Positions 34,927 to 43,137 of a stretch of DNA of 64,000 nucleotides are shown piece by piece. The stretch is taken from positions 1 to 64,000 of the forward strand of contig JAISCA010000063.1 of assembly GCA_031265875.1 (NCBI GenBank), in the 5' to 3' direction. Both the position numbers and the translations under genes were made by a program. Numbering within the stretch: position 1 is the stretch's first letter; the number at the start of each line of letters is the position of its first letter. The notes beneath the pieces were generated by a model, which did no database searches, had not been told where the DNA came from, and saw nothing but the letters and a program-made list of their open reading frames with translations. Origin of the DNA: Propionibacteriaceae bacterium (GTDB taxonomy: Bacteria; Actinomycetota; Actinomycetes; Propionibacteriales; Propionibacteriaceae).

Positions 34927-34957
34927 TAGGGTGGCTGAGTCGCCATCAGCCACCCTA
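34927..34957. promoter_or_regulatory. Inverted repeat carrying back-to-back -10 hexamers
   Basis: Perfect 12-base arms TAGGGTGGCTGA (34927-34938) and TCAGCCACCCTA (34946-34957) flank seven bases. Each arm starts with TAGGGT read outward-in, so the right-going copy faces tRNA-Arg and the left-going copy faces the hypothetical gene. GTCGCCA (34939-34945) can instead pair with TGGCGAC (34959-34965), giving a mutually exclusive hairpin. Confidence 0.5.
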
Positions 34958-34971
34958 GTGGCGACCAGGTT

Positions 34972-35047
34972 GGCCTCGTAGCTCAGGGGATAGAGCGCGG
35001 GTTTCCTAAACCCGGCGTCGGAGGTTCGAATCCTCCCGGGGCCGCCA
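34972..35047 (+). tRNA. tRNA-Arg (anticodon CCU)
   Basis: 76 bases with encoded CCA. The acceptor arms GGCCTCG and CGGGGCC pair fully, with one T-G wobble. The anticodon stem CGGGT/ACCCG encloses loop TTCCTAA, anticodon CCT, reading AGG. The T-arm GGAGG-TTCGAAT-CCTCC is canonical, and the D-arm is TAGCTCAGGGGATAGAGC. It is a single tRNA gene. Confidence 0.96.
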
Positions 35048-35062
35048 CCGTCTGACTAGGTC

Positions 35063-35086
35063 TTTCACCGCTTTGACTAGGTGAAA
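35063..35086 (+). terminator. Hairpin after tRNA-Arg
   Basis: TTTCACC (35063-35069) and GGTGAAA (35080-35086) form a 7-base stem with a 10-base loop, 15 bases after the tRNA end. GACTAGG occurs twice nearby (35053 and 35075). No clear T-run follows. Confidence 0.4.
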
Positions 35087-35122
35087 CAGGTTATCTGAAG
35101 GTATCTCTCATGGGCCGGGGCG

Positions 35123-37276
35123 CTAGGCCTTGTCTAGGCCGGCCCAGACCTGTTGGAAGGACAGGTGACGGCGGCGCTGCAGAGCTAGGATGGCCACCAC
35201 GAAACCGGCTCCGGCCCAGATGGCCAGGCCGGCGATGGGGCCGCCGAGACTGTGCGGGCTGCCTGAGGCGGCGTGCAAGAGCTGCCCGCCGGGGGCCAGG
35301 GGCAGGGTCTGGGCCAGGCTGAGCAGGGCGCCGGGCAGGGGCGTCGTGATGGCGGGCAGGACGGAGACGAAAGCGACTAGGACGGCCAGCAGGGTGGTCC
35401 AATCGCGGCCGATCAGAGCGAACAAGCCCTGGTGCAGGGTGACGAAGGCGACTGAGATGAGCAGGCCGCAGGCCACCGTGGCCAAAGCCCTCAGCGGACT
35501 GGCGTGACCGATGGCAGCCACCGTCGCCCCCACTAGCAGGCCTTGGAATCCGGCCAGGCCGGCGGCCGGAGCCAGGGCGCGTAGGGCCGAGGCGACCGCC
35601 GTGCGGCGGCTGCCGAAGAGGTCCGGGGGGACCGGCGGCAGGAAGAAGAAGACGGCCAAGGCGCCCAGCCACAGTCCGACCACGGCGTACGACGCCATCA
35701 CCCCGGCGGAGGGGAAGAGATCGGTCTTGGTCTCGATCGGATTGGACAGCGCGTTCTCCAGGCCCTGGCGCTGGTCGGCGGTGTAGGTCGGCACCTGAGC
35801 GACCGCTGAGCCCAAGCCTGTCACCAACTCGTCCACGCCGGCGTCGAGCTGATTGACGCCATCGGCCAGTTGGGAGCCGCCGGCGACCAGCTGGTCCAAG
35901 CCGCTGGAGACCTGCCAGGCCCCGGCCGAGAGCGGGGAGCCGGAGACCGCCAGCTGGGCCGCGCCGTCGGCGGCTTGACGGGCCCCTTGGCTCAAGCGTT
36001 GGCCGCCGTCGGCCAGTTGACTGGCGCCGGTGGCGGCCTGGGCCGTGCCTTGGGCCAGGGCGGCGGCCCCGGTTTTGAGCTGATGGGCGGCGGCGGCGGC
36101 TTGATCGGCCCCGCTGGCCAAGCTGTCGGCTTGGTGGGCCACGGTGGAGATTTGATTGGCTGTGCTCTCGACGGTGCTGAGCAGGAAGTTGATGACAGCC
36201 GCCGTCTGAGGGTTGGCGATGGCGGCCAAGGCCAGGTCGCGGGCCAGGCCGCAGGCCGGCTGGGCGACTCCGGCCGCCAGGCAGTCCTGGTAGAGGGCCT
36301 GGACGTAGGCCTGCTGGGCGGCGGGGTCTTTCATCTGCTCGGCCCAAGCGGCGGCGGCGTCGGCCCCGGCGATGACCGGGGCGGCGGCTTGGCGCAAGAA
36401 GTCGAGGGCGGCGGACAACTGGTCCAAGCCGGCGCTGAGTTGGCCCAGGCCGGTGTCGAGTTGGGCCGCTCCAGTCGCCAACTGGCCGGTGGCGTCGGCC
36501 AATTGGGCGCTGCCGTCGGCCAACTGGTCCGCCCCTTGGGAGACCTGGCTGGTGGCCCGGGCCAGTTCGGCGGCGCCGCTGACGTATTGCCCCACCCCGT
36601 CGGCCAGGGAGCGCGCGCCGGTGGCGGCTTGGACCAGGCCGAGTTGGAGGGCGTTGGCGCCGGCGGCGGCTTGACCGGCCCCGTCGACCAGGGCTCCGGC
36701 GGCGTCCACGGCTTGGCTCATCTGGTCGTGCATGGTGGTGAAGCCGATGTAGATGTTGTCTAGGTAGGTCGACACCAGTTGGCCGGCCAGAGAACGGGCG
36801 GCGGCCTCCACCACGGCCTGCGCCACCGGCTCGGTGAAGGCCCCGGCCCGGGGGCTGGTGGTGACCTGGACGGTGGCCCGCCGGGCCTGATCGGGCGCTC
36901 CGCTGAACGAAGTGGCGGCGGCCGAGAAGTCGGCTCCGATGGTGACACGGGCGACGTAGGAGCCAGAGTCCAAACCGGCTTGGGCGTCTTCCGCGTCGGT
37001 CACGACCCAGTCGTAGGTGGACTGGTCGCGCCCGCCCCCGGCCACCAACTCCGCTGCCATCTGCCGGCCCAGCGGGAGGTACTGTCCGGCCACTGTGACC
37101 GGTTGGTCGAGGTTGACGATGGCGGCCTGGGCCCGTCCCAGGTCGGCGGTCGGCTTGCCCAGGGCCGAGGTCAAGGCGGCCACCAGCCCGAGGGGCACGA
37201 TGATCAGCCCCAGCGCCACCAACACCGGAGTCAACCGGTTGCGACGGCCGGATGGGGGAGCGGCAGGACTGGTCAT
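35123..37276 (-). CDS. YhgE/Pip family membrane protein
   Basis: 717 residues. One N-terminal membrane helix (LTPVLVALGLIIVPLGLVAAL), a large extracellular region (about 40-500) and five to six C-terminal helices match the YhgE/Pip family, homologous to ABC-2 permeases and phage-infection protein. The extracellular region has many heptad-like GAxQLAxG repeats between about 200 and 470, expected to form long helical hairpins. Function is uncertain; relatives are linked to export or secretion. The ATG at 37276 overlaps the MMPL stop by 4 bases, so it is translated with that transporter. Confidence 0.88.
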   Translation of the reverse strand: MTSPAAPPSGRRNRLTPVLVALGLIIVPLGLVAALTSALGKPTADLGRAQAAIVNLDQPVTVAGQYLPLGRQMAAELVAGGGRDQSTYDWVVTDAEDAQAGLDSGSYVARVTIGADFSAAATSFSGAPDQARRATVQVTTSPRAGAFTEPVAQAVVEAAARSLAGQLVSTYLDNIYIGFTTMHDQMSQAVDAAGALVDGAGQAAAGANALQLGLVQAATGARSLADGVGQYVSGAAELARATSQVSQGADQLADGSAQLADATGQLATGAAQLDTGLGQLSAGLDQLSAALDFLRQAAAPVIAGADAAAAWAEQMKDPAAQQAYVQALYQDCLAAGVAQPACGLARDLALAAIANPQTAAVINFLLSTVESTANQISTVAHQADSLASGADQAAAAAHQLKTGAAALAQGTAQAATGASQLADGGQRLSQGARQAADGAAQLAVSGSPLSAGAWQVSSGLDQLVAGGSQLADGVNQLDAGVDELVTGLGSAVAQVPTYTADQRQGLENALSNPIETKTDLFPSAGVMASYAVVGLWLGALAVFFFLPPVPPDLFGSRRTAVASALRALAPAAGLAGFQGLLVGATVAAIGHASPLRALATVACGLLISVAFVTLHQGLFALIGRDWTTLLAVLVAFVSVLPAITTPLPGALLSLAQTLPLAPGGQLLHAASGSPHSLGGPIAGLAIWAGAGFVVAILALQRRRHLSFQQVWAGLDKA

Positions 37277-40053
37277 AGCAGGATCTCCTCCCGGGCTACC
37301 GGTGATTCGATGTGGGAGACCTGGTCGAAACCGATCAGGTCGACGATGGCGGCCGGGTCGCCACCGGCCAAGAGCAGACTGAGGTTATGGTCGCGTCGGC
37401 TCAAGAGTTCGCGCAGGGCGGTCCGCTGGCCTAGATCTTCGATCCGGTCCAGGCCGTCGATGGCCAACAGCTGGGGGGCCTCGTCCAAGGCCCGGCGCAG
37501 GGCCCGGACCGGATCGGTCGCGGTCGAGAGATCGATCAGGCCGCTATGCCGACGGACCTGGACGGCGTGGGCGGGCAACAGCCAGCCCAAGGTCTTGAGC
37601 CGGCCGTCGGTCGCGGGCAAGCGCCCGCTGGCGGCCCAAAGGGCGGAGCGGGCGGCCACCGGATCTGAGGACAGCACTAGATGGACCTGGCCGGGTTCGA
37701 GCCGGGCCGACCATTGGACCAGATGCCCGGCTTGGCCAGTCGGCAAGGACACCTCCTGGGCCGCCACGACCGCCTTGGTGTCAGGCTCCGGCCAATCCTT
37801 CAACTCCAGCTCGCGGGTCAGACCATGGCCTTCGACGTCGACCTGGGGCAGAGCGCGTTCCAGCCGGGCCGGCAGACGCCAGGCCCGGTCGCCCAGCAGG
37901 CTCAGGACGGCCGGCACCAGGGTCAGCCGGACCAAGAAGGCGTCGGCCGCCACCCCCACGGCCAAGCCCAGAGCCATCGGTTTGATGGTCAACTCGGAGT
38001 CGGGCACGAAGGCCACGAAGACCGCGATCATGATGATGGCGGCGGCGGTCACGACGCGCGAGGAACTGACGAACCCTTCCTCGATGGCGGCGGACGAACT
38101 GGCCCCATGGACCTTGGCCTCGCGGATGCGCGAGACCAAGAAGACCTCGTAGTCCATGGCTAGGCCGAACAACACACCCATCACGATGATGGGCATGAAG
38201 GCCAACACCGGACCGACCCGAGGCAGATTGAACAGGTTCGCTCCGACGCCGTCTTGGAAGACGATGACGACCACGCCGACGGCGGTGACGACCGATAGGA
38301 GATAGCCCACGGTGGCCTTGATGGGCACGGCCAGCGAACGGAAGACCAGCATCAGCAGGCCGAAGGACAGCCCCACCACGACCAGCCCGAAGGGCAACAT
38401 AGCTTGGGAGAGGCGTTCGGACACGTCGATCATGACGGCGGTCATGCCGGTGACGGAGGTGTCGATCCCGTAAGTCTGCAGGAAATGCTGGTGCATACCG
38501 CGCAGCCGCCGCACCAGGTCATGGGTCTCGGGGGAGTCCAGCCCGGCGGCGGGGATGATCTGGACGATGCCGGTGTCGGCCGACGGGTTGGGGGTGGCCA
38601 GTGGCACCAGCCGGACGCCCTCGAGACCGGCCACCTCTTGGCCCAGCCGGTTCATCAGGCCGACCGGGTCGTTCGATCCCAGGACCGAGCCGGTCAGGAT
38701 CAAGGTGGCGTTGAAACCGGCCCCGAAGTGCTCTGAGACCAAGTCGTAGGTGATCCGGGCCGGGTCGTCGGGCTCCAACCAGCCGGAGTCGGGCAAAGAC
38801 AATTTGAGATCGAAGGCGCGCAGGCCGGGCAGGAGGAGGATGGCGACCACGATGAAGATGGTGACGACCGGCCGACGGGTGGAGAAACGGACCCAACCCC
38901 GGTAGAAGCGGGTCTTGCGATCCGGTTTGTCCGCGGCGGGCTCGACCGCTGCGGCCACGGGCAGGGCCGGGACGGCGACCGGTGGGGCGGCGGTCTGAGC
39001 CTCCGGAGCGGGGGCGCCGGCCCGGGCGGCCCGGGGGCGTAACTTGTCGCCGCACAAAGCCATGACGGCCGGCAGCAAGGTGATGGCGGCCGCCACGGCC
39101 AGGGTGACGGCCCCGGCCGCGCCTATGCCCATGACGGTGAGGAAGGGGATACGGGCCACAGCCAGCCCCAGCAGGGCCACGATCACGGTCAAACCGGCGA
39201 AGACGACGGCCGATCCAGCCGTGGCCAAGGCTTGGCCGACCGATTGGGCCACGGGCAGGCCGGAGGCGAGTTGTTGGCGGTGGCGCGAGACGATGAACAA
39301 GGAGTAGTCGATGCCGACCGCCAGACCAAGCATCAGGCCCAAGATCGGAGTGGTGGTGTTGATCGAGGTGAAAAAGGTGGCGAAGTAGATCGACGAGGAT
39401 GCGCCGGCGGCCACCGCCAAGGCCACCAGGATGGGCAAGCCGGCGGCCAAGATGGAGCCGAAGGTCATGATCAGGACGATCAAGGCCACCACCACGCCGA
39501 AGGCCTCGGTCAGGCCGATCTCGGGGAAGACGAAAGCGAAGAGGGCCCCGCCCAAGCTGGACTGGGCGGAGGGCGGCAGATCGGCCCGCAACTGTGCCGC
39601 GGCCCGCTGGAGGGCGGCCTTGGCCTGGCTCGCGGGGTCGCCCGGCGTCTCGCAGACCTGGACCTGGATCAGAGCGGCCCGGCGGTCGTCGCTGATGGCG
39701 CCCTTGGCTAAGTCGTCGAAGGGGGAGACGACCCTGGTGACGTTGGGTAGACCGGGCAACCGTTCCACCAACCGTTCGATGGGTTCGCGGTAGGCCGCGT
39801 CGTCGACCTTGTCGCCGTCAGCCGCCACCACGATGATTTGAGCCGAACTGCCGGCGGTCTGGGGGAAGGTGTGGCTCAATGAGGTCAAGGACTCGACCGC
39901 CTCCAAGCCAGGGATGGTGATATTGGCGTCCAGGCCAGTGCTGAAGGTCATGGCCAAGGCGGCCAAGACGGCCAAGAAGACCGCCCAGGCGGCGATGACA
40001 CGGCCCTTGAAACGGGCGACGGCCAATCCGAGCGCGTAGAGAAGGGATGACAT
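37273..40053 (-). CDS. MMPL/RND family transporter with a C-terminal degenerate ATPase-like domain
   Basis: 926 residues. Two MMPL halves each have a large outer loop and a cluster of six helices, with GLAVGIDYSLFIVSRHR and GLAMDYEVFLVSRIREA as the paired RND motifs. A Pro/Ala/Lys-rich linker separates the halves. Residues from about 737 to 926 lie beyond the last helix and look like a worn ABC ATPase: LEPGQVHLVLSSDP where a P-loop should be, and PQLLAIDGLDRIEDL at the Walker B position, but no GKS/T and no catalytic Glu. It likely exports lipids or drugs together with the YhgE partner. The ATG at 40053 starts SSLLYALGLAVARFKG. Confidence 0.87.
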   Translation of the reverse strand: MSSLLYALGLAVARFKGRVIAAWAVFLAVLAALAMTFSTGLDANITIPGLEAVESLTSLSHTFPQTAGSSAQIIVVAADGDKVDDAAYREPIERLVERLPGLPNVTRVVSPFDDLAKGAISDDRRAALIQVQVCETPGDPASQAKAALQRAAAQLRADLPPSAQSSLGGALFAFVFPEIGLTEAFGVVVALIVLIMTFGSILAAGLPILVALAVAAGASSSIYFATFFTSINTTTPILGLMLGLAVGIDYSLFIVSRHRQQLASGLPVAQSVGQALATAGSAVVFAGLTVIVALLGLAVARIPFLTVMGIGAAGAVTLAVAAAITLLPAVMALCGDKLRPRAARAGAPAPEAQTAAPPVAVPALPVAAAVEPAADKPDRKTRFYRGWVRFSTRRPVVTIFIVVAILLLPGLRAFDLKLSLPDSGWLEPDDPARITYDLVSEHFGAGFNATLILTGSVLGSNDPVGLMNRLGQEVAGLEGVRLVPLATPNPSADTGIVQIIPAAGLDSPETHDLVRRLRGMHQHFLQTYGIDTSVTGMTAVMIDVSERLSQAMLPFGLVVVGLSFGLLMLVFRSLAVPIKATVGYLLSVVTAVGVVVIVFQDGVGANLFNLPRVGPVLAFMPIIVMGVLFGLAMDYEVFLVSRIREAKVHGASSSAAIEEGFVSSSRVVTAAAIIMIAVFVAFVPDSELTIKPMALGLAVGVAADAFLVRLTLVPAVLSLLGDRAWRLPARLERALPQVDVEGHGLTRELELKDWPEPDTKAVVAAQEVSLPTGQAGHLVQWSARLEPGQVHLVLSSDPVAARSALWAASGRLPATDGRLKTLGWLLPAHAVQVRRHSGLIDLSTATDPVRALRRALDEAPQLLAIDGLDRIEDLGQRTALRELLSRRDHNLSLLLAGGDPAAIVDLIGFDQVSHIESPVAREEILL

Positions 40054-40111
40054 CAGGTGTGTCCCGAATCTGCTAGGCGGTTCAGTCTTGGGGTGGACTG
40101 CTGCGACCTCA

Positions 40112-40137
40112 CCTAGCTCAGCATACCCATAGCTAGG
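40112..40137. promoter_or_regulatory. Candidate operator upstream of the MMPL gene
   Basis: CCTAGCT (40112-40118) and AGCTAGG (40131-40137) form 7-base arms around a 12-base spacer. It lies 59 bases before the MMPL start and 117 before the MaoC start, in the shared promoter region. A dimeric regulator such as a TetR protein could bind, but none is encoded nearby. Confidence 0.4.
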
Positions 40138-40253
40138 CAAGCCAGCCTGGACCAGACGACTGGATTGTCGGACCCGATCAGGACTGGCCCACCGCCATCG
40201 GATCGGATGGTTGCCTAAGCGGTCCGATCCGCTCAACCGGTAGCATTCCGATT

Positions 40254-40733
40254 GTGCGAGGAAGGCCTGAGATCTGGTACGACGACCTGGTGACGGGACA
40301 GCGCCACCGTTCGCCGCGCGCGCTCACCGTCGAGGCCGATGACATCGTCGCCTTCGCCCGCCAATTCGATCCCCAGCCCCAGCACCTCGACCCGGTGGCG
40401 GCTCAGCGGGGCTTGTTCGGCGGCCTGGTGGCGTCGGGCTGGCACACCGCCGCTGTGACCATGCGCCTGTTGACCGAGACCTTGCCTTTGGCCGAGTCGG
40501 TCGGGGCCGGTTTGGAACTGGCTTGGCCGACCCCGACCCGCCCAGGCGACCAGTTGGCCCTGGATCTGACCGTGGTCTCGAAGCGGCTGTCGCGGACCAA
40601 ACCGGACCGGGGCCTGGTCGAGTTGGCCTATGACACGGTCGACCAGTCGGGCCAGATCCGGCAACGCACCCGCGCCACCGTCGTGATGCTGCTTGGACCC
40701 GGTCTCCGCTTGGCGGGCGAGAGTCATGGCTGA
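40254..40733 (+). CDS. MaoC-like hotdog-fold dehydratase family protein
   Basis: 159 residues. A single hotdog domain with the hydratase-2-like segment FARQFDPQPQHLDPVAA (Asp and His of the catalytic pair) followed by GLVASGWHTAAVTMRLL, as in MaoC-like enoyl-CoA hydratases. The substrate is not indicated by context. TAGCAT at 40241-40246 ends seven bases before GTG 40254, suggesting leaderless transcription. Confidence 0.85.
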   Translation: MRGRPEIWYDDLVTGQRHRSPRALTVEADDIVAFARQFDPQPQHLDPVAAQRGLFGGLVASGWHTAAVTMRLLTETLPLAESVGAGLELAWPTPTRPGDQLALDLTVVSKRLSRTKPDRGLVELAYDTVDQSGQIRQRTRATVVMLLGPGLRLAGESHG

Positions 40734-40853
40734 GGCTGGGTCGGGCCTGAGCCAGGCCGACCCCGACCCGCCCGGCTGGTCTCGGCTCGGGTGACGGCCG
40801 CCGGGCTCGTCTTCGAGCTGGTGGCGGAGGACGTCAGGCTGCCTTGAACGGGC

Positions 40854-40891
40854 GGCGGGACCGTCCCATATCCCATCCCAGAGGTCCCGCC
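40854..40891 (+). terminator. Hairpin after the MaoC-like gene
   Basis: GGCGGGACC (40854-40862) and GGTCCCGCC (40883-40891) are perfect 9-base arms. It lies 120 bases past the stop, in the 266-base gap before the nitroreductase. That gap also holds CGAAAT-TCGG-ATTTCG (40952-40967), a possible small operator. Confidence 0.45.
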
Positions 40892-40999
40892 GATTGGACG
40901 GACGTGGTTCAATGGCTTCGACGCCCGACCGCCGCCGCGGCGTCGACTGACCGAAATTCGGATTTCGCAAGTGATTTCCCAAGTGGATGAGGAGCCCTC

Positions 41000-41572
41000 A
41001 TGAACGCCGTCCTGGAGAACATCGCGGCCCGCCACTCCTGCCGCAGCTACACCAAACAACCGGTCAGCCGGGCCGACTTGGAAGCCATCGTCAAAGCTGG
41101 CGTCCAGGCCCCCAGCTCGCGGGGCAACGCGCCCTGGTACGTCGCCGTGGTGACGGACCCGGAGCTGATCGCCGACCTGTCGCGGACCGCCCTAGAGGTC
41201 TTGGTCCGCCGCGAGGCCCGGCAGAAGGAGAAATTCGAGCGCCTCGGCACCAGCCTGTTCTACGACGCCCCGGCCCTCATCCTGGTGGCCACGAGGCCCA
41301 GCCATGACTTCACCAGCAGCGACTTGGACGCCGGTCTGCTGGTCGAGAACATGGCCCTGGCCGCCACCTCGCTGGGGCTCGGCTCCTGCGTCTGCGGCTT
41401 CGCCACCCAAGCCTTCCGCGACCTCAAAGCCGGTGACGGCGAGCGCCTCAGCCGCCTGTTCGAGTTCCCCTGGGGCTACGAGATGACGGTGGGCATGATC
41501 GTGGGCCACCCGGCCGCCCCCGGCCAGCAGCACCCGACCGACCTGAGCAAGGTCCGCTTCTTCGAGGCCTGA
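41000..41572 (+). CDS. Nitroreductase family protein
   Basis: 190 residues. RHSCRSYTKQPVSRADLEAIVKAG at the N-terminus and the APSSRGNAPWYVAVV segment are the FMN-binding nitroreductase signatures; DAGLLVENMALAATSLGLGSCVCG follows. It reduces nitro compounds, quinones or similar with NAD(P)H; the physiological substrate is unknown. A GAGGAG stands eight bases before ATG 41000. Confidence 0.9.
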   Translation: MNAVLENIAARHSCRSYTKQPVSRADLEAIVKAGVQAPSSRGNAPWYVAVVTDPELIADLSRTALEVLVRREARQKEKFERLGTSLFYDAPALILVATRPSHDFTSSDLDAGLLVENMALAATSLGLGSCVCGFATQAFRDLKAGDGERLSRLFEFPWGYEMTVGMIVGHPAAPGQQHPTDLSKVRFFEA

Positions 41573-41643
41573 GCCCCGGTCCGGGCGGACATTAGTGAGG
41601 TGGTCTCCGCCTGCCTAGGGCCGCTTGGCTTGGGGTCGGGGCG

Positions 41644-41943
41644 TCAACGGAGGTCTCGTAGCGCCTCGTCGGTGTCCTGTCTGAAATGCGTCACGGCCAC
41701 GATGGTCAAGATCTGCCCGTCGACCACGTACCAGAGTTCGTAGGGGAACACTCTCAGTGCCATACGTCTGAGGTCGCGCGGCCCGGTCCGGCCGAGGAAG
41801 GGATACTCGCGGATGAGGTTTCGCGCTTCGGCGAAACGCTCCACGAAACGGGCGACCTGCTCTGGCGCCTCGACCTGGTACCAGGCGATCGCATCGTTGA
41901 CGTGGCCGATGGCGACCGGTGTGACCTGGACGCGGTAGTTCAC
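41644..41943 (-). CDS. ParE/RelE-superfamily toxin
   Basis: 99 residues. The pattern matches the ParE/RelE fold: early VTPVAIGHVNDAIAWYQ helix region, then PFLGRTGPRDLRRMALRVFPYELWYVV and a final ILTIVAVTHFRQDTDE strand. The short spacing and RR before the FPYELWY strand favour ParE-like toxins. GTG at 41943 overlaps the antitoxin stop as GTGA, the usual antitoxin-first order. The target (gyrase or ribosome) cannot be told from sequence. Confidence 0.85.
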   Translation of the reverse strand: MNYRVQVTPVAIGHVNDAIAWYQVEAPEQVARFVERFAEARNLIREYPFLGRTGPRDLRRMALRVFPYELWYVVDGQILTIVAVTHFRQDTDEALRDLR

Positions 41944-42152
41944 AAGTATTGGCGATGCAATTCAGCTATGAACTCGTCGGAGTCCACGACGTCCTCGGGG
42001 CGCTCCCGGAAGTAGCGCAGCCCCTCGAGCGCCTGTTCGAGCGCCTCGTCCGAGGAGTCGCCCCGTAGCGTCTCCAGCAACACGTCGACGATCTCCCAGC
42101 GGTCCTCGACGGACATGGCTCTGGCTTGCTCCAAGAATGCGGCACTCACCAT
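41940..42152 (-). CDS. Antitoxin of the addiction-module type
   Basis: 70 residues, acidic. It has the small-antitoxin pattern FLEQARAMSVEDRWEIVDVLLETL, as in the PF09720-like addiction module proteins, and an acidic C-terminal part that would wrap the toxin. The ATG at 42152 was chosen because TAGACT (42165-42160) ends seven bases upstream and the sequence opens MVSAAFLEQ; an open frame extends upstream to 42344 but runs through repeats. Such modules usually bind their own promoter. Confidence 0.82.
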   Translation of the reverse strand: MVSAAFLEQARAMSVEDRWEIVDVLLETLRGDSSDEALEQALEGLRYFRERPEDVVDSDEFIAELHRQYL

Positions 42153-42217
42153 GCGGGCTAGTCTACGGGACGGGCGGGTTCGCTTGGATGTGTGACGGTC
42201 GGGGGCCGATGCGGGGC

Positions 42218-42346
42218 GTCGTAACAGCCCGCTCGGCGCAGGTGGGCGCGCGACAGCGGAGTTACGACCACTGCTCCGCCGGCGGAATGGTCGTAACAGT
42301 CCGCTCGGCGCGGGCTGGGTGCGCGAGGGTGGGATTTCGACCACGC
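42218..42346. repeat. Two-copy direct repeat with GTCGTAAC/GTTACGAC inverted motifs
   Basis: GTCGTAACAG(C/T)CCGCTCGGCGC occurs at about 42229 and 42290. Each is followed by GGGxGCGCGA and a reversed motif (GTTACGAC at 42261). GTTACGACCA (42261-42270) pairs with TGGTCGTAAC (42288-42297) around an inner CCGCC/GGCGG, giving a strong hairpin. The block fills the gap between the toxin-antitoxin promoter and the end of trpA, and could serve as trp terminator. Confidence 0.65.
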
Positions 42347-42363
42347 CTATGCCCTTAGAGGGT

Positions 42364-43137
42364 TCAGTCGCGCAGGGCGTCCTTGATGGAGCGGGCGTAG
42401 GCCTGTAGCTCGGGGCCGGCCCCGGTCGGGTTCTGGCCGATCAGGGAGACGATCTTGGAGCCGACGATGACGCCGTCGGCGAATTGGCCGATGTCTTGGG
42501 CTTGCTCCGGGGTGTGGACGCCGAAGCCGACCGCCACCGGGGTCTGAGAGTGGCGGCGGATCTCGGCCACGATCGAGCGCAGGTCGGTCGTGATCTGGCT
42601 GCGCAGGCCGGTCACGCCGAGCGAGGAGACGACGTAGATGAAGCCGCTGGCCGTCTCGGCCACGCGCCGGATGCGGTCGGCCGAGGTGGGGGCCACCAAG
42701 GTGATCAGGTCGAGGCCGCAAGCGCTGGCGATCGGTCGTAACTCGCCTTGTTCCTCGAAGGGCAGGTCGGGGATGATGAGGCCGGACACGCCACAGACGC
42801 TGGCCCGTTGGCAGAAAGCCTCGTAGCCGTAGTGGAAGACCGGGTTGAGGTAGGTCAGGAAAACCAGCGGGGTGGGGGTCTGGGCGTGCACCCGCCGGGC
42901 CAGCTCGAAGACGCCCTCCAAACTGGCCCCGGCCTGAAGAGCGCGCAGGTTGGCGGCCTGGATGACCGGTCCCTCGGCGATCGGATCGGAGAAGGGGATG
43001 CCGATCTCGATCAGATCGGCCCCGCCCTTGACCAGGTCGAGGATGTGGCGCTCGGTCTGTTCCAGGCTGGGGTCGCCGGCGGTCAGGAAGGCGATGAAGG
43101 CCTTGCCTTGGGCGAAGGCGCGGGCGATCTCACTCAT
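42364..43137 (-). CDS. trpA: Tryptophan synthase alpha chain
   Basis: 257 residues, TIM barrel. [15 protein letters not shown], the catalytic Glu in [16 protein letters not shown], the second acid further along that motif, and [12 protein letters not shown] are all present. It cleaves indole-3-glycerol phosphate to indole, passed to TrpB. The ATG at 43137 overlaps the trpB stop by 8 bases. Last gene of the trp operon. Confidence 0.96.
   Translation of the reverse strand: MSEIARAFAQGKAFIAFLTAGDPSLEQTERHILDLVKGGADLIEIGIPFSDPIAEGPVIQAANLRALQAGASLEGVFELARRVHAQTPTPLVFLTYLNPVFHYGYEAFCQRASVCGVSGLIIPDLPFEEQGELRPIASACGLDLITLVAPTSADRIRRVAETASGFIYVVSSLGVTGLRSQITTDLRSIVAEIRRHSQTPVAVGFGVHTPEQAQDIGQFADGVIVGSKIVSLIGQNPTGAGPELQAYARSIKDALRD

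Noticed and set aside
34972-35086. Integration site (att) at the tRNA-Arg 3' end
   Set aside because: No integrase and no second copy of the tRNA 3' end is seen in the window.
36370-36720. DNA tandem repeat in the YhgE/Pip gene
   Set aside because: The repetition is at the protein level (Gln-Leu-Ala-Gly heptads of helical hairpins), typical of the family; DNA copies are diverged.
42218-42346. CRISPR or satellite array
   Set aside because: Only two diverged copies of a 60-base unit are present.
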